Source: Candidatus Acidiferrum typicum
GTDB taxonomy: Bacteria > Acidobacteriota > Terriglobia > Acidiferrales > UBA7541
Length of the DNA: 5,079 bases
Direction: 5' to 3'
Assembly (NCBI GenBank): GCA_025463105.1
Contig: JAOAPW010000173.1
Location: forward strand, 1 to 5,079
Every line of letters starts with the position of its first letter. Position 1 is the stretch's first letter. A program made the translations under genes and the position numbers. This document shows positions 1 to 4,863 of the stretch, piece by piece. The notes under the pieces are model-generated. The model saw only the letters and a program-made list of their open reading frames with translations. It did not search any database and had not been told where the DNA came from.

Positions 1-669
1 CGGCAAGATGGAGGTCAACTTCGGCACGTCCTTCTCTGCTTGCGCAACTGCCGTTCGGATCGACGCGATTTCACTATTGATGAAGTGAGGTTGTGCGCGA
101 GTCTTAGCGAGTTGGCTGTAAAGCCTGGCAGTTTGCTTTAGCAAGTCCCGGATTTGGTCAAAGTATTCTTTGACGGGCGAGTTCGGATCCACATTTTCGT
201 TGTTTTCGAGCGAGGGCTGGACCGAGTTGACCAGCCCCTTTAGCCGGTAACTCACATCAGCCTGAGAAATCGCGGCCGAGGACTCTATTTCAAAAGCCCG
301 ATCGGTAATCGCCACCGGACCAACTTGATTGTAGTATGTATATCGTCCCCACGAGCCCGGTCCGAAGAAGTTCGAGTATGCTTGCTCGAAGCCGCGAAGA
401 ACCTCGAGCTGCTGCATAACACTTTCGGCTGACCAGCCCTCAATCAATCCCCAACGCGAATATGGCAACCCGGAAGTGTATTGCCCGATGTGAACCGGCT
501 GTTCGTACAGCCAAATCTGCCAATGTACGTAGCGCGTATTTGCGGAATTCTCAGACAAGTCTCGAAGAGTCACGCCGTCGTAGATGTAGTAGATATTTTG
601 ACTTTGCGCTCGCACACCGATGAAATCCAAGAGCATGAGGAGCACAAGACAAACAATTTTGCGCCTCAT
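1..669 (-). CDS. Exported helical protein of unknown function, 3' end beyond window
   Basis: An open frame of 223 codons runs from ATG at 669 to the left edge without a stop, so the C-terminus is missing. I do not recognise the family. Residues 1-21 form a typical signal peptide: basic MRRK, a Leu-rich core, and a V-R-A cleavage site before QSQ. The protein is therefore probably periplasmic or outer-membrane associated; no lipobox Cys is seen. The segment from about 25 to 120 is rich in Tyr and Trp. From about 125 onward it is polar and probably helical (for example VKEYFDQIRDLLKQTARLYSQL at 166-187), which suggests a coiled coil. The start is fixed by a strong Shine-Dalgarno at 675-682. It lies 94 bases downstream of the TrbI/VirB10-like gene on the same strand, so the two are probably co-transcribed. 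A VirB5/TrbJ-like secretion role is conceivable from helicity and context, but no motif proves it. Confidence 0.85.
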   Translation of the reverse strand, partial: MRRKIVCLVLLMLLDFIGVRAQSQNIYYIYDGVTLRDLSENSANTRYVHWQIWLYEQPVHIGQYTSGLPYSRWGLIEGWSAESVMQQLEVLRGFEQAYSNFFGPGSWGRYTYYNQVGPVAITDRAFEIESSAAISQADVSYRLKGLVNSVQPSLENNENVDPNSPVKEYFDQIRDLLKQTARLYSQLAKTRAQPHFINSEIASIRTAVAQAEKDVPKLTSILP

Positions 670-674
670 CCCGC

Positions 675-682
675 ACCTCCTC
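675..682 (-). promoter_or_regulatory. Strong Shine-Dalgarno for the exported helical protein
   Basis: The minus strand reads GAGGAGGT followed by five bases and then ATG at 669. This near-perfect anti-16S match decides the start of the left-edge gene, even though that gene has no stop within the window. Confidence 0.85.
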
Positions 683-763
683 GTTTGGTGGCCAACTTCG
701 CCGGAAACGAAGAAAAGAAGAGAAAAGTATCTTTGCCCGTTCTTCAAGTACTCTCGGCCATCG

Positions 764-1777
764 CTACTGAGCCGGAGGGCTTTGCTGGTCGGCGTGACGG
801 CCACTCCGCAGAGTGATTGGGACGCCGCGCTCGGCGTTGAGCCCGAGTGTTTTACTCCAGTCAACCTCGCCGAAGTCAACGCTCTGTTCGGTGCCGCTCG
901 ACAGCACATAATTCAGCCGGCCGTTGTCGAGCCAATAGTCTGTGACGGCGTAAATCGCCTCCGATTTCAGGACAAGTAGAGTGAGTCCCGATGGCCGACG
1001 CTGCTGTGGGGAATTTGACTGCGCAGGGGACGCCATCGAACGTTGTTGCGTAGTGATTCGGCCCCCCTGGACCTCCAGGGCCATTGATTCGTTACCGGGT
1101 GGTGGCGCGAGCCTCACCGAGTCACTGGCCACTCTACTCCGCAATGCTGACATGCCCGGAGGAACATACCAGATGGACGGGGTAGTAGCTGGGTACGTCG
1201 AAGACTCGGCTCGGGGCTGCTGCACGGCTGCGCGCGGCGCGGCCGCGACCTGCGGCAGCGTTACATCCTCCATGAGCCGAAGCGTGATCGCCACTTCACC
1301 CTTCAGAGCCGGTCGCGGGCCCTTCGCCGGTAATGACAGCACTTTCCATGGCCAGAGGGGCGGAAGCAGCCACTCAACCACGTCGCGTTCAGCGTGCCCG
1401 CGCCCGCGGATCTTCCCTTGGCGATCTACACGGTATCCGGTAACCGCGATGACTTTCCCTGGCACTGACAGCTGTGCGTTGGGTAGAACGATGCGGTCTA
1501 GCGACAATTGCAACCAACCTTTGCCGACAAAATGCCCGGGATCTTTGTATGCTTCGAGATGTCCGGATATGTAGGTATCACGCGGGAACTGCTGCGTAGC
1601 GCCGACGTGACAGACAATAGGGTCGCCCACTTCGGCTGTCGCCGAGGAGAAATTCGGTTCATTGAGCGTGCAACGCAGAAGCGTTCCTGCGGGCACGACG
1701 GTCTGCTGCGCCCAGACATTTCCCTGCAAGGCAAGAAACACCAATGGGCAAATCAAAAAGAGAAGATTACGTTTCAT
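764..1777 (-). CDS. Exported TrbI/VirB10-like beta-rich protein with C-terminal VTDYW/LNAERGVP module
   Basis: The product is 337 residues, starting at ATG 1777 and ending at TAG 764-766. An in-frame start at 1801 would add eight residues, but the strong Shine-Dalgarno at 1783-1789 favours 1777. Residues 1-23 are a signal peptide (MKRN, hydrophobic core, V-W-A before QQ). Residues 27-175 begin VPAGTLLRCTL and are beta-rich, with a 'GDPIVCHV' strand and a 'YISGHLEAY' strand. This resembles the 'IPAGT' beta domain of TrbI/VirB10-type proteins. Residues about 176-262 are Pro/Ser/Gln/Ala-rich and probably a disordered linker. Residues 264-324 form a compact C-terminal module, with VTDYW at 278-282 and LNAERGVP at 313-320, a style I associate with Acidobacteriota proteins. 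A genuine VirB10 has an inner-membrane anchor rather than a cleavable signal, so this is at most a distant relative. It is probably periplasmic or cell-surface. It is the upstream partner of the 669-1 gene. Confidence 0.88.
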   Translation of the reverse strand: MKRNLLFLICPLVFLALQGNVWAQQTVVPAGTLLRCTLNEPNFSSATAEVGDPIVCHVGATQQFPRDTYISGHLEAYKDPGHFVGKGWLQLSLDRIVLPNAQLSVPGKVIAVTGYRVDRQGKIRGRGHAERDVVEWLLPPLWPWKVLSLPAKGPRPALKGEVAITLRLMEDVTLPQVAAAPRAAVQQPRAESSTYPATTPSIWYVPPGMSALRSRVASDSVRLAPPPGNESMALEVQGGRITTQQRSMASPAQSNSPQQRRPSGLTLLVLKSEAIYAVTDYWLDNGRLNYVLSSGTEQSVDFGEVDWSKTLGLNAERGVPITLRSGRHADQQSPPAQ

Positions 1778-1782
1778 TTTCC

Positions 1783-1789
1783 CCTCCTT
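1783..1789 (-). promoter_or_regulatory. Shine-Dalgarno deciding the 1777 start
   Basis: The minus strand reads AAGGAGG, then GGAAA, then ATG at 1777. The spacing fits the start that places the basic MKRN residues at the head of the signal peptide. The alternative start at 1801 lies upstream of this site, so the site would then fall inside the coding region. Confidence 0.85.
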
Positions 1790-1872
1790 AGTGAGGGTCA
1801 AGCAGCGGAGGAAATCGGTTTCGCCGGGACCAACTGGAACACGAGGAAGGAACAGCTGTCCTGAACCCCACG

Positions 1873-1916
1873 AATTAATGCGAAACTACTGCAATTATTG
1901 CGAAACTACTCCAATT
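1873..1916. repeat. Tandem direct repeat, two 20-base units plus a partial third
   Basis: Unit 1 (1873-1892) reads AATTAATGCGAAACTACTGC. Unit 2 (1893-1912) is identical at 18 of 20 positions (AATTATTGCG...). A further AATT at 1913-1916 starts a third unit. The 20-base period is close to two helical turns, so proteins bound to each unit would sit on the same face of the DNA. It lies about 100 bases upstream of the 1777 gene start. On the minus strand each unit carries an AT-rich box (AATAAT, ATTAAT) directly after GTAGTTTCGC, so it may be an operator or tandem -10 elements. No binding protein can be assigned. Confidence 0.7.
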
Positions 1917-1969
1917 CTTTGTTTTTTGTACAGGGCAAGTGGAAGTTGCGGTCGTTAGTACATCGAATA

Positions 1970-1983
1970 CGGTTTTTTAACCG
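1970..1983. repeat. Short perfect inverted repeat after the soluble paralog gene
   Basis: CGGTT, a four-base spacer TTTT, then AACCG forms a perfect five-base stem. It starts 25 bases beyond the stop of the 2385-2008 gene, where a terminator would be expected. No U-tract follows on the minus strand, so termination activity is doubtful. It may equally be a small protein-binding palindrome upstream of the 1777 gene. Confidence 0.35.
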
Positions 1984-2007
1984 CGCTGACGAAATCAATG
2001 CACAAGA

Positions 2008-2385
2008 TCAGAAATCTCGCACGCAAAAATCTCTGTTTGTACTTCTGAATATTTTTCCATTCGCCTTGAACGTACACCCACGCCGTTCTCTCCACTTCTC
2101 AAACAATCCTGGATTGTTCTTCAGTTCTAGTAAAGCAGACGCAACCACTTCTGCGCTCGGTATCTCTCGGTCCGTAGCAACATAAAAGCACGTCGATTGG
2201 TCACGGGATGAGATAACACGAACGAACCTTGATTCCAATTGGAAGTCCCTCCGCCCGGCAGTGAGCCGGTAACTGCCATCATGATCTCGCTTGGCTCCGG
2301 TGAGCGCAGCAATGCGCTTCAGGTATTTGGCGGCCCGCTGGGCCCGTGTGCATTTGGTTCGTATTCTCATCGCGAGCCCGATCAC
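2008..2385 (-). CDS. Soluble paralog of the upstream membrane-anchored protein, unknown function
   Basis: The product is 125 residues, starting with GTG at 2385 and ending at 2008. I do not recognise the family. Residues 21-113 align with residues 70-166 of the preceding gene product. Shared landmarks are YL-x-R-x-x-ALTGA at the start, a central beta-rich part, a helix A-x-x-LL-x-LK-x-NP-x-LF-x-x-W, and a terminal FKA-x-G-x-x-F. It lacks the membrane segment and linker of its partner and has a basic N-terminus (RIRTKCTRAQRAAK), so it is probably cytoplasmic. The GTG overlaps the upstream TGA as GTGA, and no Shine-Dalgarno precedes it, which points to coupled re-initiation. An ATG at codon 6 (2370) is an alternative start. 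The basic lead and compact fold could suit nucleic-acid binding, but this is only a guess. Confidence 0.82.
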   Translation of the reverse strand: MIGLAMRIRTKCTRAQRAAKYLKRIAALTGAKRDHDGSYRLTAGRRDFQLESRFVRVISSRDQSTCFYVATDREIPSAEVVASALLELKNNPGLFEKWRERRGCTFKANGKIFRSTNRDFCVRDF

Positions 2386-2894
2386 TTCGGGTGGTTGAAC
2401 ATCTGGCCGTCGGCCTTAAATGCCAGCTCACGCTTGACGGCCCAGCTATCAAATAGCCATGGATTACTCTTGAGCTGCAGCAGCACGGTAGCAATTTGCT
2501 CTTCCGCCGCCATATCCTGGTGTGCGGGATGAAAGCATGTTTCCCAACGTGCCCAAGTGGGATCCGCTCCGTCTGGTATTCGCTTCACATTTCTATCGCG
2601 CACATGGAATCGCGCTTTGCCAACGTTCAGGATATAAGAACTACCCCTTTGCGTGGCGCCGGTGAGCGCAACGACCCGGTGCAGATAGGTTTCCGCGGGT
2701 TGTTCTCCTGCGTTGGAGTTTCCGCCAACCGGATCGTTCTGCCCTAAAATGTGTTGGCCCTGCTCCAAGATGTTGTTGGGTTGCTGTTCCGGCGCCGCAG
2801 TTTCTCTAACCAACCGCCTGTGGAGGCTAGCGAACGCAAGCCTCCACACGATAATGGTGAGGAACAAGATCACGAGTAGGATTGCCATCGCCAT
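2382..2894 (-). CDS. Single-pass membrane-anchored protein, tandem paralog of the next gene
   Basis: The product is 170 residues, from ATG 2894 to TGA 2382. Residues 3-22 (AILLVILFLTIIVWRLAFAS) form one transmembrane helix, followed by basic residues HRRLVR. By the positive-inside rule the remainder should lie in the cytoplasm. Residues about 31-66 are a polar Gln/Asn/Gly-rich linker. Residues 70-166 hold the domain shared with the 2385-2008 product: YLHRVVALTGA at the start, IATVLLQLKSNPWLFDSW in the helix and FKADGQMF at the end. The second Met codon (2888) is an alternative start. The Shine-Dalgarno is imperfect (AGGCGG) and lies inside a small hairpin at 2902-2912. The gene is 107 bases downstream of the Gly-Gly protein gene and overlaps the next gene by four bases. 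The family is unknown to me. The anchor plus linker suggests a membrane-tethered version of the same module. Confidence 0.83.
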   Translation of the reverse strand: MAMAILLVILFLTIIVWRLAFASLHRRLVRETAAPEQQPNNILEQGQHILGQNDPVGGNSNAGEQPAETYLHRVVALTGATQRGSSYILNVGKARFHVRDRNVKRIPDGADPTWARWETCFHPAHQDMAAEEQIATVLLQLKSNPWLFDSWAVKRELAFKADGQMFNHPK

Positions 2895-2901
2895 ACCAAT
2901 A

Positions 2902-2912
2902 CCGCCTAGCGG
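2902..2912 (-). promoter_or_regulatory. Small hairpin covering the Shine-Dalgarno of the membrane-anchored gene
   Basis: CCGC, loop CTA, then GCGG gives a four-pair GC-only stem. On the mRNA it encloses AGGCGG, the only plausible ribosome site, ending seven bases before the ATG at 2894. It could reduce initiation, but the stem is short. Confidence 0.35.
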
Positions 2913-2922
2913 AAACGCACTA

Positions 2923-2981
2923 CCACCAGCGTCGCGTCAGCCTCATGCCAACGAAATCCTAGCGTGCAACCGGGCTGGTGG
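2923..2981. repeat. Eight-base perfect inverted repeat between the Gly-Gly gene and the membrane gene
   Basis: CCACCAGC at 2923-2930 is matched by GCTGGTGG at 2974-2981, with 43 bases between them. It lies in the 107-base spacer that follows the stop at 3002. It could fold in RNA as a processing or attenuation stem, or be a split operator. No T-tract follows, so it is not a normal terminator. Confidence 0.4.
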
Positions 2982-3001
2982 CAGCAGCGATCAGCGCACC
3001 G

Positions 3002-3220
3002 TTAGCCGCCCGCGATGGGATGAACCATCAAGACTTCGTTCTGCTTGCGGGTGACTTTGTCGATGCGTTCACCGGTTGCCATGTCAAATGGCTGCGCGCC
3101 GGTCTTGGCTTCATATTCGGCAATCACTTCGTTCACTTCCTGCATGTCGGCAGTTGCCGGATCGTATTCGAGAAGTGTCGTATCGCCATGGGATGAAAAC
3201 GTCAGAATCTTGGCTTTCAT
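3002..3220 (-). CDS. Small ubiquitin-like candidate protein ending in Gly-Gly
   Basis: The product is 72 residues, from ATG 3220 to TAA 3002. The start is set by AGGAGA at 3227-3232. The frame stays open upstream to 3457, but that stretch contains the promoter elements and reads as non-coding. The predicted order is strand (3-8), turn, strand (13-19), helix (25-40), strand (about 43-48), then a final strand (61-67), followed by the tail HPIAGG. Length, beta-beta-alpha-beta-beta order and an exposed C-terminal Gly-Gly all match ubiquitin-like beta-grasp proteins. The ending is close to the P-x-AGG tail of MoaD-type sulfur carriers. No E1-like, E2-like or JAB/MPN protease gene is visible nearby, so conjugation or thiocarboxylate chemistry is inference only. 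It leads a probable operon with the paralog pair downstream. The existence of the gene is well supported; its function is not. Confidence 0.85.
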   Translation of the reverse strand: MKAKILTFSSHGDTTLLEYDPATADMQEVNEVIAEYEAKTGAQPFDMATGERIDKVTRKQNEVLMVHPIAGG

Positions 3221-3226
3221 GGTTGG

Positions 3227-3232
3227 TCTCCT
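3227..3232 (-). promoter_or_regulatory. Shine-Dalgarno of the Gly-Gly protein gene
   Basis: The minus strand reads AGGAGA, six bases (CCAACC), then ATG at 3220. It fixes the 72-residue form over the longer in-frame reading. Confidence 0.8.
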
Positions 3233-3250
3233 GTTGACGTTCTTTTCGCT

Positions 3251-3267
3251 CTCCTCTGGGAAAGGAG
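3251..3267 (-). promoter_or_regulatory. Leader hairpin with anti-Shine-Dalgarno sequence
   Basis: On the plus strand CTCCTCT, loop GGG, AAAGGAG pair with a single mismatch (C3256/A3262). In the mRNA the 5' arm reads CTCCTTT and could pair either with its own 3' arm AGAGGAG or with the true ribosome site AGGAGA at 3227-3232. This gives two mutually exclusive folds. It lies about 30 bases before the start codon, downstream of the TTGACA promoter candidate. Confidence 0.4.
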
Positions 3268-3290
3268 TCTGCGAGTTTGGAATCCTGCTG

Positions 3291-3321
3291 GCTATATTGC
3301 ACCGTTTCGGATAGTTGTCAA
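3291..3321 (-). promoter_or_regulatory. Candidate sigma-70 promoter for the Gly-Gly protein operon
   Basis: A consensus -35 TTGACA lies at 3316-3321 on the minus strand. The -10 is weaker: AATATA at 3293-3298 with a 17-base spacer, or TATAGC at 3291-3296 with a 19-base spacer. Transcription would begin near 3285, leaving a leader of about 65 bases that includes the 3251-3267 hairpin. Confidence 0.5.
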
Positions 3322-3547
3322 GAAGGGCGTTACTGTAGTCCCCAAATTTTCTTGCCCCGCGGGATCGGACAAACATCCGAACTGCGAACGCTGGCATGTC
3401 CGGCCCGTCGGCCCTTTTGACATCGGAAAGCCTCGCCAAGGAGCGAAGCAGGGCCAACGATTCAAATGAAATTCAGGATGCGACTTGCCACGCAACATAA
3501 AGCGTTCGGTTGAGCTTATTCGAAGACGCCAGTGCGGAACATTGGGG

Positions 3548-3748
3548 CTACACAATCGGGGAGCGGAGCGCGTTCTCGCAGTCTTCTACCGAAAAAGTTT
3601 TTAGCACTCTGCCTTTGCCATCCACTTGGACGACTTGACTGCCCTTCGGAGCTTCCATGATCGATTCACAGGCTTCTCTAAGATTGTCGTAACCGATTCC
3701 GCCGAAAGTCTCGCCGTTGTAATGAACTTCAAATAGTTTCTCTGCCAT
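3548..3748 (-). CDS. 66-residue orphan protein downstream of the S24-type regulator
   Basis: The product is 66 residues, ATG 3748 to TAG 3548. I do not recognise it. It begins MAEKLFEVHYNGETFGG (a likely beta-hairpin), continues with a helix near 22-32 (NLREACESIMEA), then a second hairpin QVVQVDGKGRVLKTF at 38-52 and a short C-terminal helix. This is a small mixed alpha/beta fold with Cys at 27 and 57, no signal peptide and no membrane segment. No Shine-Dalgarno is present. Instead a TATAGT box ends seven bases before the ATG, which suggests its own leaderless transcript. The in-frame extension to 3862 overlaps the regulator gene and is unlikely. It lies 65 bases after the regulator stop, so it could be a partner or target of that regulator, but nothing proves this. 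Confidence 0.75.
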   Translation of the reverse strand: MAEKLFEVHYNGETFGGIGYDNLREACESIMEAPKGSQVVQVDGKGRVLKTFSVEDCENALRSPIV

Positions 3749-3755
3749 AACGGAC

Positions 3756-3761
3756 ACTATA
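3756..3761 (-). promoter_or_regulatory. Candidate -10 box (TATAGT) directly before the 66-residue gene
   Basis: TATAGT on the minus strand matches five of six consensus bases and ends seven bases before ATG 3748. Transcription would start at or within a base or so of the start codon. No good -35 lies 16-18 bases upstream; TTGTTT at 3774-3779 is only 12 bases away. Confidence 0.45.
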
Positions 3762-3813
3762 CCCCTGGTCGAAAAACAAGCTGATAAATGCGCGGAATGT
3801 TCTCTCTGTCGTT

Positions 3814-4689
3814 CTAAGGAGCCCTGCCAATCCACCAAAGAACTTTCGCCACAATTTTCCACGAGTGTTTCTTGTTGAGGACGATCGAATCATACGCGCT
3901 GTTCTCAGCCCGCAAAACTTCGGTATGGTCGTAGGCTTGCAGGCGCGACACCGTTAGTCCCTTGTCTTTATGCCAGGCAATCACGATCTTACCGTCAAGA
4001 TTACTGGGATCGGTTTGTGAAGAGTCCACCACGAGGATGTAACCGTCGTAGAGCAGCGGGTTCATCGAATTACCCTTTACGCGCAGGCATGTCGTGGTGG
4101 AAGGATTGGGGCACCAGGCCTTAGGGGCAGCAATCATGGTTTCAACTGGAGCGTCGTGAAGTGTTGGCACGCTATCGCCATTTTCCCCGTGCGATGCCGC
4201 TACGACCTTCACTAAAGGCACGGCTACAAGTTGAGCGACCTTTGGTCTCTTATGCCCACCGCCTGCGCTCGCGATCTGAAAGTTGATAACGTTGGCGCGG
4301 TTGATGCTTTCCCTGAGCTTCGGCATGACACGCATCAAATCTTCGTTCCGCAGACCGGCTCGGCCCCAAAAATACCAACAAAGAGGAGCACCCGCGAGAT
4401 TTCCAAGCTCTATGTAAATGCCTGCAGGGGGCTCGTGCGTGCCGCGCTCCCATCGCGATATACCCATCGCTGAGGAGTGGAGGCGTCGTCCAAAAGCTGT
4501 TTGACTTAGATTGAGGCGTTGGCGCAATTCGGAGATAGCTGTCGCCCATTCCGGCTTAGGAGGGATTCCCGACTTGCTTTGCGACTTTGGCATTGCTTTG
4601 CCGTTCTGGGAACCGATCTCATCGAGATGATCCCCGATATCGCAATCAGCATACGCTCTTGTACGGACCTTTGAAAGTGATGTGTTCAT
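3814..4689 (-). CDS. XRE-family HTH regulator with S24 (LexA/CI-like) C-terminal domain lacking catalytic Lys
   Basis: The product is 291 residues, ATG 4689 to TAG 3814. An ATG at 4593 (residue 33, MPKSQSKS) is an alternative start; neither start has a Shine-Dalgarno. Residues about 48-100 are an XRE helix-turn-helix: ISELRQRLNLSQTAFGRRL, then SSAMGISRWERGTHEPP as turn and recognition helix. Residues about 155-288 resemble the S24 fold. The nucleophile motif GNSM places Ser at 208, followed by YDGYILVVD, like LexA GMSM...DGDLLAV. The later segment GLTVSRL aligns with LexA EVTVKRL, but Ser248 replaces the catalytic Lys. The expected Ala-Gly cleavage site near VVAASHGEN (162-170) has Ala-Ser. 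It therefore probably binds DNA but does not self-cleave in the usual LexA/CI way. It is divergent from the 4864 gene, which suggests it controls that gene and itself. It could be a prophage repressor remnant or a chromosomal regulator; no other phage genes are seen. Confidence 0.9.
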   Translation of the reverse strand: MNTSLSKVRTRAYADCDIGDHLDEIGSQNGKAMPKSQSKSGIPPKPEWATAISELRQRLNLSQTAFGRRLHSSAMGISRWERGTHEPPAGIYIELGNLAGAPLCWYFWGRAGLRNEDLMRVMPKLRESINRANVINFQIASAGGGHKRPKVAQLVAVPLVKVVAASHGENGDSVPTLHDAPVETMIAAPKAWCPNPSTTTCLRVKGNSMNPLLYDGYILVVDSSQTDPSNLDGKIVIAWHKDKGLTVSRLQAYDHTEVLRAENSAYDSIVLNKKHSWKIVAKVLWWIGRAP

Positions 4690-4695
4690 TTCTGA

Positions 4696-4726
4696 TTTAT
4701 CGTTTCAGGCTAGTATTGAGAGTCAA
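4696..4726 (-). promoter_or_regulatory. Candidate promoter of the regulator gene, possibly leaderless
   Basis: TTGACT (4721-4726) and GATAAA (4696-4701) on the minus strand are separated by 19 bases, slightly long. The -10 ends six bases before ATG 4689, so the mRNA would start at or next to the ATG, consistent with the absent Shine-Dalgarno. The -35 overlaps a small palindrome, TTGA-GAG-TCAA (4716-4726), a possible autoregulatory operator. Confidence 0.4.
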
Positions 4727-4825
4727 AAACGAGTAGGTTGGTAAGGTCTCATTCGCATGTTTCTGCGTGTCCATTTGCTGCATTTCCTTGCCGGCAGACC
4801 GCACTGAGAGCATTGCGAGGTCCGA

Positions 4826-4831
4826 TATAAA
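4826..4831 (+). promoter_or_regulatory. Candidate -10 box (TATAAA) of the divergent plus-strand gene
   Basis: TATAAA lies 32 bases before ATG 4864 and 20 bases before the alternative GTG 4852. No recognisable -35 lies 16-18 bases upstream, so the promoter may need an activator or be under the control of the divergent regulator. Confidence 0.4.
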
Positions 4832-4863
4832 ACACCGATCTCACCCGATTCGTGGCACAAAAA

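Larger units (their letters stand above)
3221..3547 (-). other. 327-base region without a convincing gene: promoter and leader of the Gly-Gly protein
   Basis: Open frames here (3555-3292 and the in-frame extension to 3457) lack a Shine-Dalgarno and have ordinary shadow composition, so I leave them out. The right side (3363-3547) holds only minor palindromes such as TTGC-CAC-GCAA at 3485-3495 and TCGGA/TCCGA near 3365-3380. The left side holds a TTGACA promoter box, a hairpin and the ribosome site of the 3220 gene, described separately. Confidence 0.6.

Noticed and set aside
981..1574. Plus-strand open frame of 197 residues
   Set aside because: It lies opposite the 337-residue exported protein, is rich in Arg/Ser/Cys/Pro as antisense shadows are, and has no domain-like pattern.
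1..1777. A complete type IV secretion locus
   Set aside because: Only a distant VirB10-like domain and a helical exported protein are seen; no ATPase, VirB6, VirB9 or relaxase lies in the window.
1873..1916. CRISPR array
   Set aside because: The units are directly adjacent without spacers and there are only two full copies.
1970..1983. Intrinsic terminator for the soluble paralog gene
   Set aside because: The stem is only five pairs and no T-tract follows on the minus strand.
3399..3418. GGCC...GGCC followed by CTTTT as a plus-strand terminator
   Set aside because: No plus-strand gene ends nearby, and each GGCC is self-palindromic, so the pairing is weak evidence.
3221..3457. In-frame N-terminal extension of the Gly-Gly protein to 151 residues
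   Set aside because: The extension has no Shine-Dalgarno and spans a consensus TTGACA box. A clear ribosome site precedes the internal ATG at 3220.
3292..3555. 87-residue minus-strand frame between the orphan gene and the Gly-Gly gene
   Set aside because: No ribosome site, it overlaps the promoter region, and its composition (many Arg, Pro, Cys, Trp) is shadow-like.
3749..3862. In-frame extension of the 66-residue gene to 104 residues
   Set aside because: It would overlap the end of the regulator gene, has no ribosome site and reads like a shadow frame, while MAEKLFEV is a natural start.
3814..4689. True LexA
   Set aside because: The N-terminal domain is an XRE-type HTH rather than the LexA winged helix, the catalytic Lys position is Ser, and the product is longer than LexA.
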